Assembly (NCBI GenBank): GCA_029204225.1
Contig: CM055113.1
Coordinates: 17,398,445-17,462,444 of the forward strand
Length of the DNA: 64,000 bases
Origin: Diphasiastrum complanatum
Lineage: Eukaryota; Streptophyta; Lycopodiopsida; Lycopodiales; Lycopodiaceae
Direction of reading: 5' to 3'
Made by a program: the position numbers and the translations under genes. How positions within the stretch are numbered: the first letter of the stretch is position 1; every line of letters begins with the position of its first letter. Below are positions 49,872 to 62,699 of the stretch, piece after piece. Under the pieces are notes generated by a model that did no database searches, had not been told where the DNA came from, and saw only the letters and a list, made by a program, of their open reading frames with translations.

Positions 49872-50679
49872 ATTGCAAATAATTGAGAGTAAGATATTCA
49901 CTAGATCTCAATTGTGTTACACAATTCAAAAGAATGAATCATTTGTTGTCATTCATGCACTAAAAATGAATTGTTAGAACATCCTTGTATTCCTATTATT
50001 GTGTTGATGCTCTATTTTAAACATTCGCTATGGAGACAACCATTTAAATTAAGACCATCTGTTAAAGGATTTTAAAAGTTGATCTACAAATGTTTTAACA
50101 TTCGTGATCTACACTTAGAATATAAAAAGTCAGAATATTAGTACGCACATGTATGGTTGGTCATCTCTCAAACAATACCGCCATACATGCCAAAACCTCT
50201 GTGACTACCCGTGTTAATGTTTGTCAGCTCATCAACAAGGTACCACTTAGCTAAATCTAGTGTTTTAGTGGACTCATCGAGACTCCCCATGTGATGGTGA
50301 TTTGGCCCATGATATTTGTCCTGAGCTGGTCTTGCTTGTAACCATGCCTCAGAGAAATTTTGGTTGCATATTAGTGCAGTCCACCGAGTTCCTCTCCATA
50401 TTGCATACATGTGCATGGTGAATGACAACAATATCTAGATGTTGCTCATCGATCTCCCATTGGCAAACATTTATTTGCAATAGATTTGAGCTACCATGTA
50501 TGGGTTCTAACAAGGAAAAGTAGACAAAGGCTTATTAACCTTAGAAAGTTGACCCTCATAGCTAATGAATAGAGATTAAGAAGTCAACCCTCATGATTAA
50601 TAAAAAGAAACCCTATCTCACTCTAGAGAGCCTTTGGACCTTGTCCTAAGTCAAACCTAGACCTACAATACCATCTTGC
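49872..50679. other. No recognised gene
   Basis: An open minus frame at 50431-50168 has no motif I can place. The rest is AT-rich and non-coding in appearance. Confidence 0.35.
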
Positions 50680-51400
50680 TACCTAGTGGATATCCATGCA
50701 CAAACAACTATTGGATCATCAATTATCGATAATCAAGATGCAATCATGACAATGGAGCCTATTCATTCAGACATATTTGGCCCAATGCAAACCTTATCTT
50801 TGATTGGTGCAAAGTACTTTATTACATTTATCGATGAATTTTTGAGAAGAACAGCTATTTATTTCATAAAGCAAAAATCAGAGGCTTTCAACCTCTTCAA
50901 ATAATTCAAGGAGCGTGCAGATTTCGCAATTGGTAAAAGAATCAAAGCATTGAGGTCAAACAACGGTGGAGAATGTATCTCAACCGAATTCAAGGAGTAT
51001 TGTATTAGCAAAGACATTCATCATCACTCCTTATTCACCTTTGTCTAATAGAGAAAGAATTGTACATTAGTTGAAGCGTCTAAGTGTATGCTCTCACACG
51101 ACACTGCCTAAGTTTTTTCCGGATGAAGCTATTCCTACTACAACTTATATTCAAAATAGATGTTTGACTAAATGACTCTTAGACAAAACACCTTATGAAG
51201 TTTGGATAGGCTCCAAACCTTCATTATCAAACCTCAGAGCATTCGGATGTATTGCCTATTCGCATATACCATAGGAGATCAGAAAGAAGTTGATTTTTCA
51301 CTATATCAAATCCATTTTCATTGGTTATGCTTATTTAGACCAGACTTATAAGATGTATGATCTCGTTGAATCAAAGATATTCTTTAGTATAGATATTATA
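50680..51400 (+). pseudogene. Copia integrase remnant
   Basis: The frame 50686-50904 includes MEPIHSDIFGPMQTLSLIGA and KYFITFIDEFLRRTAIYF, the first catalytic Asp block (H-x-D-x-x-G-P-M). Downstream, IKALRSNNGGECISTEFKEY is the second block, with Asn in place of the catalytic Asp. IFIGYAYLDQTYKMYDLV at about 51310 is the C-terminal end. Several stops lie between the blocks. Confidence 0.75.
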
Positions 51401-51509
51401 TATCTGTACATATATATATCTATAGATATATATGTATCATGTATGTGTGTGTATATATATAAGAATAAGAAATGAATTCAAGGGAATACTGCCCCACTGC
51501 ATAAAAAAG

Positions 51510-52880
51510 AATATGCCTATAATGAACGAAAATGGATTACCACGCATCTATACATCAATGGAATTGACAAGGCTCAACATAATCCTTGCTTTATATGCAT
51601 ATACCTAGTACGTAAGCTTGCTATGGAAAGAATTGATAACCCATATTTCACACATTTTTCTGATCATACAAATAATCTGGTCTCAGGTTCTTTGGAATAC
51701 GTTTACACGTCTATGTCTGAATAACTACCTGATGACTTCTTGTATTCTAGGGAGTTACCATACTTGCTATGCACATACAAAGCACACATGAATACTTTCA
51801 GATGGATCATGAATGCACATGATTGCTGGTTTTTTAGACTCACCAAATTCCTGACAGGTGCTCTTGGTATGCTATATTCTTTCATTATGAAAGATGCAGG
51901 CCTTAAGACAAGCACATACAAGAGCATCCTAAATGGGGATACTTCTTTATCATGGAAATGTGATTCATTTGTTGATTTCTATCTTAACTTACCAAAACTC
52001 ATATATACAATGAAAGCTACCGATATTTCTAAATGTTACGAAAATATTCCTCTAGACAGAACTGACGGTCTAAAAACTATTATGACGAAAATGATCAGTT
52101 TGGCCTTTAATACTGCCAAAATCAAATTACTCAAATATAGACATATACCTGGGTCCAATGATCTTAAATGGTCTTCCAAAAGAGCAATATCGAGTGAATG
52201 GAATAGTATAGACAAGGATACCTTATGCGAGTGGAATTCCTACTTGATAGACAATTGCATTATCAAACTTGGAGATCATACCTGGAGACAGGTTCGAGGA
52301 ATACCTATGGGTTTTTCCTACTCACCAATGTGGTGTAACTGGTACCTTTCATTTTTTGAAATGCACTTTATTAAAAGGCTTGCAAGATTAGGGCAAATTA
52401 CATTTATGAACAACTTCAAATAGTCGTTTAGATACATTGACAACATTTGCTTTATCAATAATCATACGATTGGACTTTTCTTAGACAAATCTCAACCGAG
52501 AAATGCAAAAAATCCATTCTAGAGATCTATCCCCTAGAGTACCTTGAAATAGATGGACATGATACCAGTGGTAATTCGGTAAACTTTATGAATATTACTA
52601 CTTCAGTCGACCAAAACACTGGCTGTACACAATTGTCCAAATATGATACAAGGAGAGACCTTTCTCTTCGCTTTTTGCAATATATACACCTCGCCTCAAA
52701 TAGACCGGTGTTTAATTCATATAAGGTCATTATATTACAAACAATAGCAGCCATGTATTGTTATAATAAGTAGGAGACTTTTCTCAAAGGAAGTACGAAC
52801 ACTTGTAGATACCTTTTTGAATAATGGCTTCTCTTGAGCACTGGAGAAACGTCTCTTTGCTCCAACGGTAAGTGCTTTAT
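51510..52880 (+). pseudogene. Divergent reverse transcriptase of RVT/Penelope/telomerase type, decayed
   Basis: A frame from 51510 (AYNERKWITTHLYINGIDKA), through one TAA at 51719-51721, continues in the 227-residue ORF at 51740. Motifs in order: PYLLCTYKAHMNTFRWI and NAHDCWFFRLTKFL (fingers, motif 1-2 type), ATDISKCYENIPL (motif A, Asp at 52022), about 85 residues of insert, RQVRGIPMGFSYSPMWCN (motif B'), then past a TAG at 52421 FRYIDNICFIN (motif C, YIDD changed to YIDN at 52442). A thumb-like region follows: KYDTRRDLSLRFLQYIH, NRPVFNSYKVIIL and, shifted, EVRTLVDTFLNNGFS. It is not copia, gypsy or LINE in type. The long A-to-B' insert recalls the finger insertion of telomerase and Penelope-type enzymes. 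No GIY-YIG endonuclease was seen. Confidence 0.6.
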
Positions 52881-52889
52881 ACACTAATT

Positions 52890-54700
52890 TATTCTTTCTT
52901 TGAAAAAGTTTATCAGTAACGAGATCGCATATGTTGCTTACCCTCTGCTTAACGATGATTAGTTTATGGCTAAACCATATCTATCCTTGAGAGGTCATGC
53001 AAGCCATCGCTAACCAGATTTACCTTGAAGCCATCGCTGGCCAAAAGCTTTGGATAATGCATCTATGAGGCCATCGCTATCCAAGAATAATTTGTGATTG
53101 AAGGATGGATAGTAACACACTATCCATCGTTTCTCATAGTAGCTATAACATCTGCCAACACATATATTACCATGCTATCGATGACCAGAAGAGTGATAAC
53201 TCTTGGCATACATTCTATCATGAAACTCATAAGCCTCACGTATGCTTTATGCATAACACGTACTACTGGTGTGTATATTTTTGAAGCAACTAATCAATGT
53301 TGTCTCAGCAGTATACGCACATACTAGCATGCATATCTAATGATGGGTTTACGTAACCACTATACGGAAATGAATCACTACTATCCAGCGATGATAAACT
53401 AAGCATTTTTTTATCACTAGCAAGCCAACGACACATATGATTTTTGTGTGTATGACTTCTATTATCATAATGACCGCTTTCTAAAACGTATATTCTTTGA
53501 CGATACATGCTATCATCTCTGTCTATAACAGTATAGCAGCAACATAGCACAATTATAAAATACATACTTCTGGATTCCGACCTACTACAAAAGAAGGTAT
53601 GAATACTGCTCTAGGTCTTCCTTCTCTAAAGCTACACAAGAGATATACTGTAGTATACTACTACGATAGCATGGATAATGATTTTTTCAGAAGTTCTGGA
53701 TTGTGACCATAACATATATGTCTTGCATATGGATATGTAATGATATGTGTAAACTTGGACACGGATTTAGATGTTTCTCAAAGGCATTCAAAAGCAAAAA
53801 ATGGCCTATTCACAAGAGTCAGTGGCGTCTACCATTCAGGTTGGTATTTCTCGCATATTTTAGTGGATTTCTTTTACAAGAAAATACGTCAACAGTATAA
53901 GAGATTGCTAATCACAATACTTGCGGGATGTTGCTTAAGTCCGTTTTTTGTATACCACTTTCTCTAGCATTTATTAACACGGCACACAGAATCACTTCGG
54001 GCTTTTTTAAAAAAAGTATATGATTACCCTCATTTATTCCATAAGTAAACGATTATGAACGCTATTGTCTTTATATACAAGTATTGTGTCTAATTGTAGT
54101 TTTTTGTCACGATCTTGATTCATAATGTTAAATAACGATAAGACTGCTTGTGGACTCTTGCATAGCATGGATATGCTCAAGAAGTCACGAGAACCGTACA
54201 TTACTTGTTTACAAGTACAAAATTTGGTATGGCATGGATTTGTCCCAAACTCCATGTATCGGTCCAAGCTACTTATACGTTTGTAGTTGACTTTATATTA
54301 CGCAGCTCACGTTTCATTTGTAAAAATTAAAGATAGAGACCAAAACCATCAAACTGATCAGTATGGCAATCGTCTTGATATGGTATCAATATGGTCTGGC
54401 CTATCGCTATAACCAACTTTCTATTAGGGAAGATCGGACTATAAAATTTTATCTACATCGCAAGCTGATTGGTTAAGTCAAACGTATTTTGTACATGGAT
54501 AGCAACTGACATTCAGCGTTGACACCTGTCTTCCTCACTGTGCTAAGTTGCGCGATTTTGTGTGGTGGGATGGTGGCAGGTACCAGCTGGATGCCTTGAA
54601 ATATGTTTTGCTTTATGGTGCTTTCTAGTACTGTATACTTTTCAGCTATGTTTTTCCTTGTTGGTTTATGAATAAAGGATTTGGTCTTGACTTGTCAAGA
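52890..54700. other. Unassigned DNA downstream of the divergent RT
   Basis: Short words of the type CCATCGCTnnCCA recur at 53004, 53031 and 53070. An open frame at 53740-53967 includes TRVSGVYHSGWYFSHILVDF, which I cannot place. It might be the tail of the RT element. Confidence 0.35.
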
Positions 54701-54707
54701 CGAGATT

Positions 54708-54820
<113 letters not shown>

Positions 54821-55149
54821 GGGAGGGGGCGTGGGGAGTCTTGACAATAAGTGAGAATTAGCGGAAGCTGGGAACAAGCTAGATGCGTGGATCGAAAATG
54901 CCACAGTTAGCAGCAAAATAGTCCAAATGATGGATTCAAACAAATGCGCAATGACCAATAACATTAGTAGGACAAATCACACTCTGATTATTATCAACAA
55001 TGAGTACAATTGTATGAAGTTATATCTTCAGCTTGTTGAGTGTGATAACGCTGATACAAATTAATAAATTATTAGACTCAGAATATCAGAAGAAATTTTC
55101 TGATGAAGATTCTAGAATTAGATATATTGAAAATATCTATGTTATACAA

Positions 55150-55320
55150 AGGATCGAAAAATTTACATTGGGTCAAAAAATATGTTGAGGGTCAAATTTT
55201 TTGGGGTCGAAAAAATTAGACCCGATCCGATCTGATCTAGGGTCAAACATGTCCGGATAATTTAATAAAAGGTCAAAAAATTCCGAACCAACCCAACCTG
55301 ACCCAGGGTCTCGAAAAAAT
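55150..55320. repeat. GGGTC/GACCC-rich segment within the copia LTR region
   Basis: GGGTCAAA, GGGGTCGAAAAA, GACCCGATCC, GGTCAAAAAA and GACCCAGGGTC recur within 170 bp, partly as inverted copies. It may be a small palindromic-end element inserted in the LTR. Confidence 0.45.
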
Positions 55321-55372
55321 TTATGTTTTGGATGGCTTTTCAAGATGCTCATCCGAGCATTAAAATCCAACA

Positions 55373-57330
<1,958 letters not shown>

Positions 57331-57869
57331 AGAACATCCTCTGATGGCGCACCTACAGCTTGTATGCCTTGTGATTTGGAGAATCATTACAGAAAATATG
57401 GGCCCTATAAAAAATGCCATGTAGGAGAGAGAAAAAAATTATAAAGTAATTATAACTTCTTTACGCATCTGCTCACACTACTTTCCATGTAAATGAATGC
57501 ACCTTAGTTTAGTCACATCAAACTTCACTAGTGCTTAACCATAGTTAAAATATAATTTTCAAAATGCTGAAATATTCCCTCCCAATAGTTGAAAACGCTA
57601 AAAAATTTGAACTAGGAGTGACATTTCTGAAACAAAGCCTACGCCATCTCTATCTCCAAGGTCAAACAAGTGTTTAGCGCCATCTCTATCTCCAACAGGG
57701 TCGAACAAGTGTTTAGCGTCATCTCCAGCTTTGTTGTTGTCATTGTGTTGTTTGTTACTATACTATTGTACTGATGTCAAAGCTTTATCATCTTCATGTG
57801 GATCTGTCACCATAATATGCTTCGCTTAGGACAAGAAATTCAAAGAAACTCAAACTGTCAACTTCTGAT
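57331..57869. other. Junction region with a Mutator-like terminus fragment
   Basis: At 57395-57425 the words GAAAATATGGGCCCTATAAA and TGCCATGTAGGAG resemble the left end of the foldback element at 49125-49170. It may be a truncated relative. A 30-bp phrase (CGCCATCTCTATCTCCAA) is duplicated at about 57640 and 57680. Confidence 0.45.
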
Positions 57870-58385
57870 ATGGTCCGATATAGGGAGAAAAAGCTAAAGC
57901 ATGTAGATTTATGGTCATTAGGAACATTGTATCCTATTAATCCATGTTCATTGCAACATTTAGATCTTCATTCGGTGAGTCAGTTAATAATCTATATGTG
58001 TCATGGCAAAAATGGCCTTTTGAGTTACTGTGAGAATTTGATGCTCTATGGGAATGCACATTCAATGCAAAGAATATATTATTTGGAAAAGGAAGCAAGG
58101 AAAATGTCAAAGGAATGCGAAGAAAAATCTACAAAGTTGAAAACTTATTTGGATGAAAATGAGATGCTCAAGAAGGAGATCCAAAGATTGAAATCTTCTT
58201 TGCATCATTATACAACTAGTAATGATGAGATAAAAACTGCATTTCAATCCATGCATATCTCATATTTGTCTCTTGTTAAAGATATGGATGTGCTCAACAG
58301 AAAGGTCCGAAACAACAAGAGGAAAAGACTGGTAAACAAGGATATATGTGATATATCATCCAGAGGAGGTCATAGAAAAATATGA
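57870..58385 (+). CDS. Unidentified coiled-coil protein fragment
   Basis: The 171-codon ORF has an unremarkable first third, then a strong heptad-type stretch from about residue 70: YYLEKEARKMSKECEEKSTK, LDENEMLKKEIQRLKSSLHH, then SYLSLVKDMDVLNRKVRNNK and a basic KRKRLVN. Upstream in-frame residues and the ATG are uncertain, and it may be one exon of a larger gene whose next exon is at 58577. I do not recognise the family. It lies between copia elements and could be a captured gene piece. Confidence 0.4.
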   Translation: MVRYREKKLKHVDLWSLGTLYPINPCSLQHLDLHSVSQLIIYMCHGKNGLLSYCENLMLYGNAHSMQRIYYLEKEARKMSKECEEKSTKLKTYLDENEMLKKEIQRLKSSLHHYTTSNDEIKTAFQSMHISYLSLVKDMDVLNRKVRNNKRKRLVNKDICDISSRGGHRKI

Positions 58386-58576
58386 ATCCGTGCATTCAAG
58401 TAAGTTATAGCTTATTTGATATTGAATATAGCTTGAACTTTTTGATTCATTCATAATCACTAGTTTTGTTATTTATTATTTCAACTTTCTGTTGATTTGT
58501 TTATTATGCTGCTGTTAATACTATGAGTGTCCTAATTTCTACTGACATTTTCATGAACATTATGTTTGCAATGCAG

Positions 58577-58841
58577 ATCAGCATTGGTTGTTGAAGACCA
58601 TTTGGCCGATGAGATTTCCATTGGAAACTCACTAGGTTCTATCTTGACTTCTAAATCTATGAAATCAATATTAAACAATAACAAAATGAAAAAGATTAAG
58701 GCTTCAGTTACTGATAGCATTATGAATGAAGTTGGAAAAATATTAGACACTACATTGGTTCAGGGGGCATGTGATTTTTCTAACATCAGTAGAGAAGCAT
58801 ATGCAACAATGTTTAAGATGATATAGGAGACATTTGCACAG
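58577..58841 (+). pseudogene. Exon-like open frame following the coiled-coil ORF
   Basis: It is preceded by an AATGCAG acceptor and followed by a CACAG/GTAAGT donor. The frame reads SALVVEDHLADEISIGNSLG, then TDSIMNEVGKILDTTLVQGA and YATMFKMI, a TAG (58824-58826), then ETFAQ up to the donor. With one nonsense codon before a perfect donor, this looks like a decayed exon. No family was recognised. Confidence 0.4.
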
Positions 58842-58999
58842 GTAAGTATTAAGAAGTTTCCTATCCCACGACCATTTCATCTTTTAAAAAAAAGAAACAT
58901 GTTAAACCAAAGTATGCAAACAATAGTTGGTAATAAAGAAACAAAACGTTTCTAATTACAAAGCTTTGCTAGCTTTCAGCCCTCAGCCCGATGAAGACA

Positions 59000-59105
59000 T
59001 TCGCGAACTTGAAGATCTGGAGACACAAAACACGAAAAGTTTCGCGAACATAAAAGTCAAAGAAGACAAAGATGAACGGTTCGCGAACACAAAAGATTCA
59101 CGAAC
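59000..59105. repeat. TTCGCGAAC array at about 40-bp spacing
   Basis: TTCGCGAAC occurs at 59000, 59041 and 59080, with a one-base variant TTCACGAAC at 59097. The regular 40-bp step and palindromic core TTCGCGAA recall the subterminal arrays of the palindromic-end elements. Confidence 0.6.
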
Positions 59106-59242
59106 GAGAATCTTTTGTGGTCCAGTACGAGAGAAGACAAATGACCAAAATGAAACCAATGAAGAAAACAAAACTTTGTCCTGCTTTCCACGCTCCAAAG
59201 AGTACCAGCGAAATCATGCAAGTACCCAGAAGTACAGATATC

Positions 59243-59948
59243 TGATATGATGGTATGATGTCAACAGATACATTTTAGGTCGTGGCTAATCTACCACTCT
59301 TGCAATTCTCTGATTAGTTGTAGATGCTTAATCACTCTAGTCTCAGATTTACATAGAGCGACCATACTTACTGGATGATACTTGACATATAGATCAACAG
59401 AATACACATACAGTGTAATATAGTAGTCTGATGCTAGTAATAAAAAAGGACCAAATATAGACAACAAGTTCGCCTGCGTGCGAGACGAGCTCTATGATCA
59501 AGATCCATAGAGATCCAACTGTCCGCCAGTAAAGCAAGATGATTACTCGTGAGATAACCGCGTTTCTCTCACGCCAACGCACTGCGTGGATTTGCATGCA
59601 GTGTTTGAAGAAATCAGAGGAAGATCATTATAGATGATTTTTCTTGTCGTGTCTGATCTCGAATGCAAATGCTTCTGTTGTTAATAGTGTGTCTGAGTTT
59701 TTTGTTCATTTTAATTCCGCACCTTGGTTGAAACTATGTTGAATGCTGCATTAATTTTATAAACGTAGATCAGTAGTGCCTGACTACATTCTGGAGGACT
59801 GTAGGAGTGATTCAGCTAGTAGTGTCCAACAATCTCATCTGAACTCCATCCGAATCCAAAGAGGATCATGGTTCAGTCACGCAAGCTTCGCAACTACAAA
59901 ATTCGAATCACGATTTTGAACATTCATCGTGATTTCGAACATTCATCA
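59243..59948 (+). repeat. Putative 5' LTR of the copia element
   Basis: The right border is set by the primer site one base downstream. The ends TGATATGA and TTCATCA are partly inverted (TGAT/ATCA). The left border is inferred from this symmetry and needs a second LTR copy to confirm. Confidence 0.5.
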
Positions 59949-60064
59949 GTGGTATTAGAGCAGGTCATCCTGTCATATTCTGACATAGCCAAGAAGCTAG
60001 CAGATCTAGAAGGCCAAGCATTCAAACAAACAACCATCAACAAGGGAACAGACTCCAAGAAGCA

Positions 60065-60787
60065 ATGGCTTCAATCAACAGCATGCAGAGCAAGATTTGC
60101 ACAATACTTGATTCCTCAAGATCTAACTTTCTAGCCTAAAAAATTAAGACATCTTTGATACTCAAGGGCAAAAGAATATTTCCTTGGGTGGATGGCACAG
60201 AAGAAATGCCTATGACAACAGGCAAGGAGCTACGCGAATGGAGAGAGAAAAATGACAAGGCAGTAGCCTTGCTATCATCTTCCATCGAAGATAGTCTCAC
60301 ACTTGACCTGGCTACACTCTCCAAAGTTAAAGAGATGTGGGACGCATTACTCACTAGATTTCAGACGAAATCAAAAAGTCAAATCATGATGCTGGAAGAT
60401 CAGCTGATGAATTTGCAGTGGGATGGAAAAGACCACATTTCTTTCGTAAAAAAGACGAAGGATCTGTTTCTATCACTACATAACCCTGGAACAGAGAACG
60501 CTGTGTTAGCTAAGAAACAACTCACATACTTGTTGAGAGCCTTACCCAGATCATTCCAGATGACAAGAACCCTGCTCGCGAAAGATCCCGCCATGAACCT
60601 CAAAAAGGCCATTGTCAAGATTCGAGAGGAAGTCGAGTCCAGAGAACATCTTGATCACAAAGATGGTTCTGACCATGCCCTCTATGGCAACAAAGAAAAA
60701 TCAAAGAAGCAATTTAAGCCTAAGAGGGAGTCCAATCAGAGGCAGAATCATGACCAACATGTAGAGGAAACAAGCAAAGGCAACTAG
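60065..60787 (+). pseudogene. gag: Copia gag with early stop
   Basis: The ATG at 60065 starts MASINSMQSKICTILDSSRS. A TAA at 60137-60139 replaces the usual Trp in A-W-K-x-K. Beyond it the frame is open to 60787 with SLILKGKRIFPWVDGTEEMP, the UBN2-type core (KVKEMWDALLTRFQTKSKSQ, LEDQLMNLQWDGKDHISF) and a Lys/Arg-rich tail. Confidence 0.8.
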
Positions 60788-60865
60788 AAGACCAAAGGGA
60801 GGTCGAAAGAACAAGGTGCAGACAAGAAGACTTGTGTGAGATGCAAAAGAGACTGTATGCAAGAT

Positions 60866-61394
60866 TGAGTGTATCTATAGCCACAAGAAGGGTCACGTAG
60901 CCATGGATTGCCGCCAGAACCTAAGAAACAAGGTAGCACAGAACAGACAGGAGAACAACAATAGTTCATCCTATGTCGAGGAGCCCGAGAGCTCAAAAAT
61001 GGGCGAAGAAAGAACGAACAGAAATTGTTCGACCGCCTATATCTGTGAAGACATGTGTGCAACATCAACATCTGACACACATGAGGTGATCCTAGATTCA
61101 GGATCCACCTCACACTTCGTGACATTAAGACGAATCATGTATGATTTCAGAAGTGCAGATCCCTCAAGATTCATAGTTCTTGGAGATGGATCTAGACTTC
61201 AAGTGAACGGTATTGGTTCACTATGGCTCAACACCAATGGCAGAGACAGACGACTCGCAGACGTTCTATCCATGCCTACTCTGCAACAAGACTTGCTCTC
61301 TGTAGCAAGAATAGTAGATGCAGGGATGCGTGTGACATTATCTGACGAAGCATGCAATGTGATTGATGCCAATACCAGTACTCTCATCTCTTAA
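60866..61394 (+). pseudogene. Copia zinc knuckle and protease
   Basis: The knuckle reads CIYSHKKGHVAMDC: the second zinc-binding Cys (expected at 60878) is Ser, a one-base change. Downstream, the 60903-61394 frame holds the protease with an intact active site (EVILDSGSTSHFV) and IVLGDGSRLQVNGIGSLWL. It ends at a TAA. Confidence 0.8.
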
Positions 61395-61421
61395 GGCAGA
61401 AGGAAAGAGAACCTATATCAT

Positions 61422-62423
61422 ATGAATGTATGCCTACCTACTGATCAGGTGCATCAAACTCATGATGACCAACTAGACACTTTGTGGCACATGAGACTCT
61501 ACCACATGAACTCAATGGCACTTTATCAAGCAAGCCATCATGGAGCAATAACAGGGGCCAACATCTCGAATGCAACCAGTTCGACCACCTGTGATGCATG
61601 TTTGAAGGGTAGGATGTCATGCACACCATTCATCAAAGACTCCTACAGAACGACAAAGATTCTATAGCTAGTGCACTCTGACATCTGTGGACCATTCAAC
61701 GTGATCTGGAGGTCCAAAGTATTACATAACCTTCATTGATGATTATAGCAAATTTGTCAAAGTGTATTGTATTCAGAATAAATCTGAAGCACTTGATAAA
61801 TTCACAAAATATGTGAATTGGACAGAAAGATGCACGAGCAGCAAAGTCAAGCAGATCAGAACAGATCAAGGTGGCGAATACATCTCGAATTGCTTCACTG
61901 ACTTCTACAATGATCGTGGCATCATTCACAGAAGAACTGTAGCCTACACACCACAGCACAATGGTGTCGTTGAACGAAAGAATAGGACTCTGATGGAAGC
62001 AGCCAGATGCATGATGGCCTACTCGAAAGCTCCAAGGGCACTGTGGGCCGAAGCAGTAGCTACAGCCACATACATCCAGCACAGAACAGGCAAGTCTAGT
62101 GTTCCTCACACGACACCACATGAGCTATGGTGGGTAGAAAGCCCAACCTGTCTCACGTCAGAATCTTTGGCTGTGCAACTTATGCACATATTCCTGATAA
62201 GCTTCAAAAGAAGCTTGATGAGAAAGCCAAGCATGGATTACTCGTAGGTTATGACAACAACTTGTCATACTACAAAGTCTACATGCCAAACACGAACACT
62301 GTGAAAACAGTGAGAGATGTCAGATTTGATGAGAGCAGGACAATGGCCAATGACAATCCTGTCAGTTACGAAGTTCTGGAGAGACAGTACTATGACCTGC
62401 CGCCAATGATAGAGGGAGCATAG
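61422..62423 (+). pseudogene. int: Copia GAG-pre-integrase and integrase
   Basis: 61422-61667 holds the pre-integrase domain (LWHMRLYHMNSMALYQ, CDACLKGRMSCTPF), then a TAG and LVHSDICGPFNV with the first catalytic Asp. After a shift, the frame ending at 62247 has IRTDQGGEYISNCFTDFYND and YTPQHNGVVERKNRTLMEAA, completing D-D-E. A second shift near 62130 moves to the 62127-62423 frame (HVRIFGCATYAHIPDKLQKK, KHGLLVGYDN). Confidence 0.85.
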
Positions 62424-62699
62424 TACAAACATGAAAACGAAAATTTTTGAGTCGTCTCCCATTCAAGCGACAAATCTGATGAAGAAAGATTTGAGAGGCA
62501 ACCTGTTGTCGCAGTTCTTGTAAACCAAAATGGTTCCGGACCAAACAGAGCAGACAAGGGCAAAGGCATAGCTGTTCCAGGAGGATCTCCCATAAGGTCG
62601 ACAAGACCATGAAGAGCGCCAGCAAGATATGTGCCAGGCAGTTCAACTTCCACATCAGAAGAGTTCTGCGGGTTCAGTGGCGAACCATAGACTTTTGAG

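Noticed and set aside
53003-53085. CRISPR-like repeat spacing
   Set aside because: Only three short imperfect words with unequal spacing, in a plant nuclear context and without cas genes.
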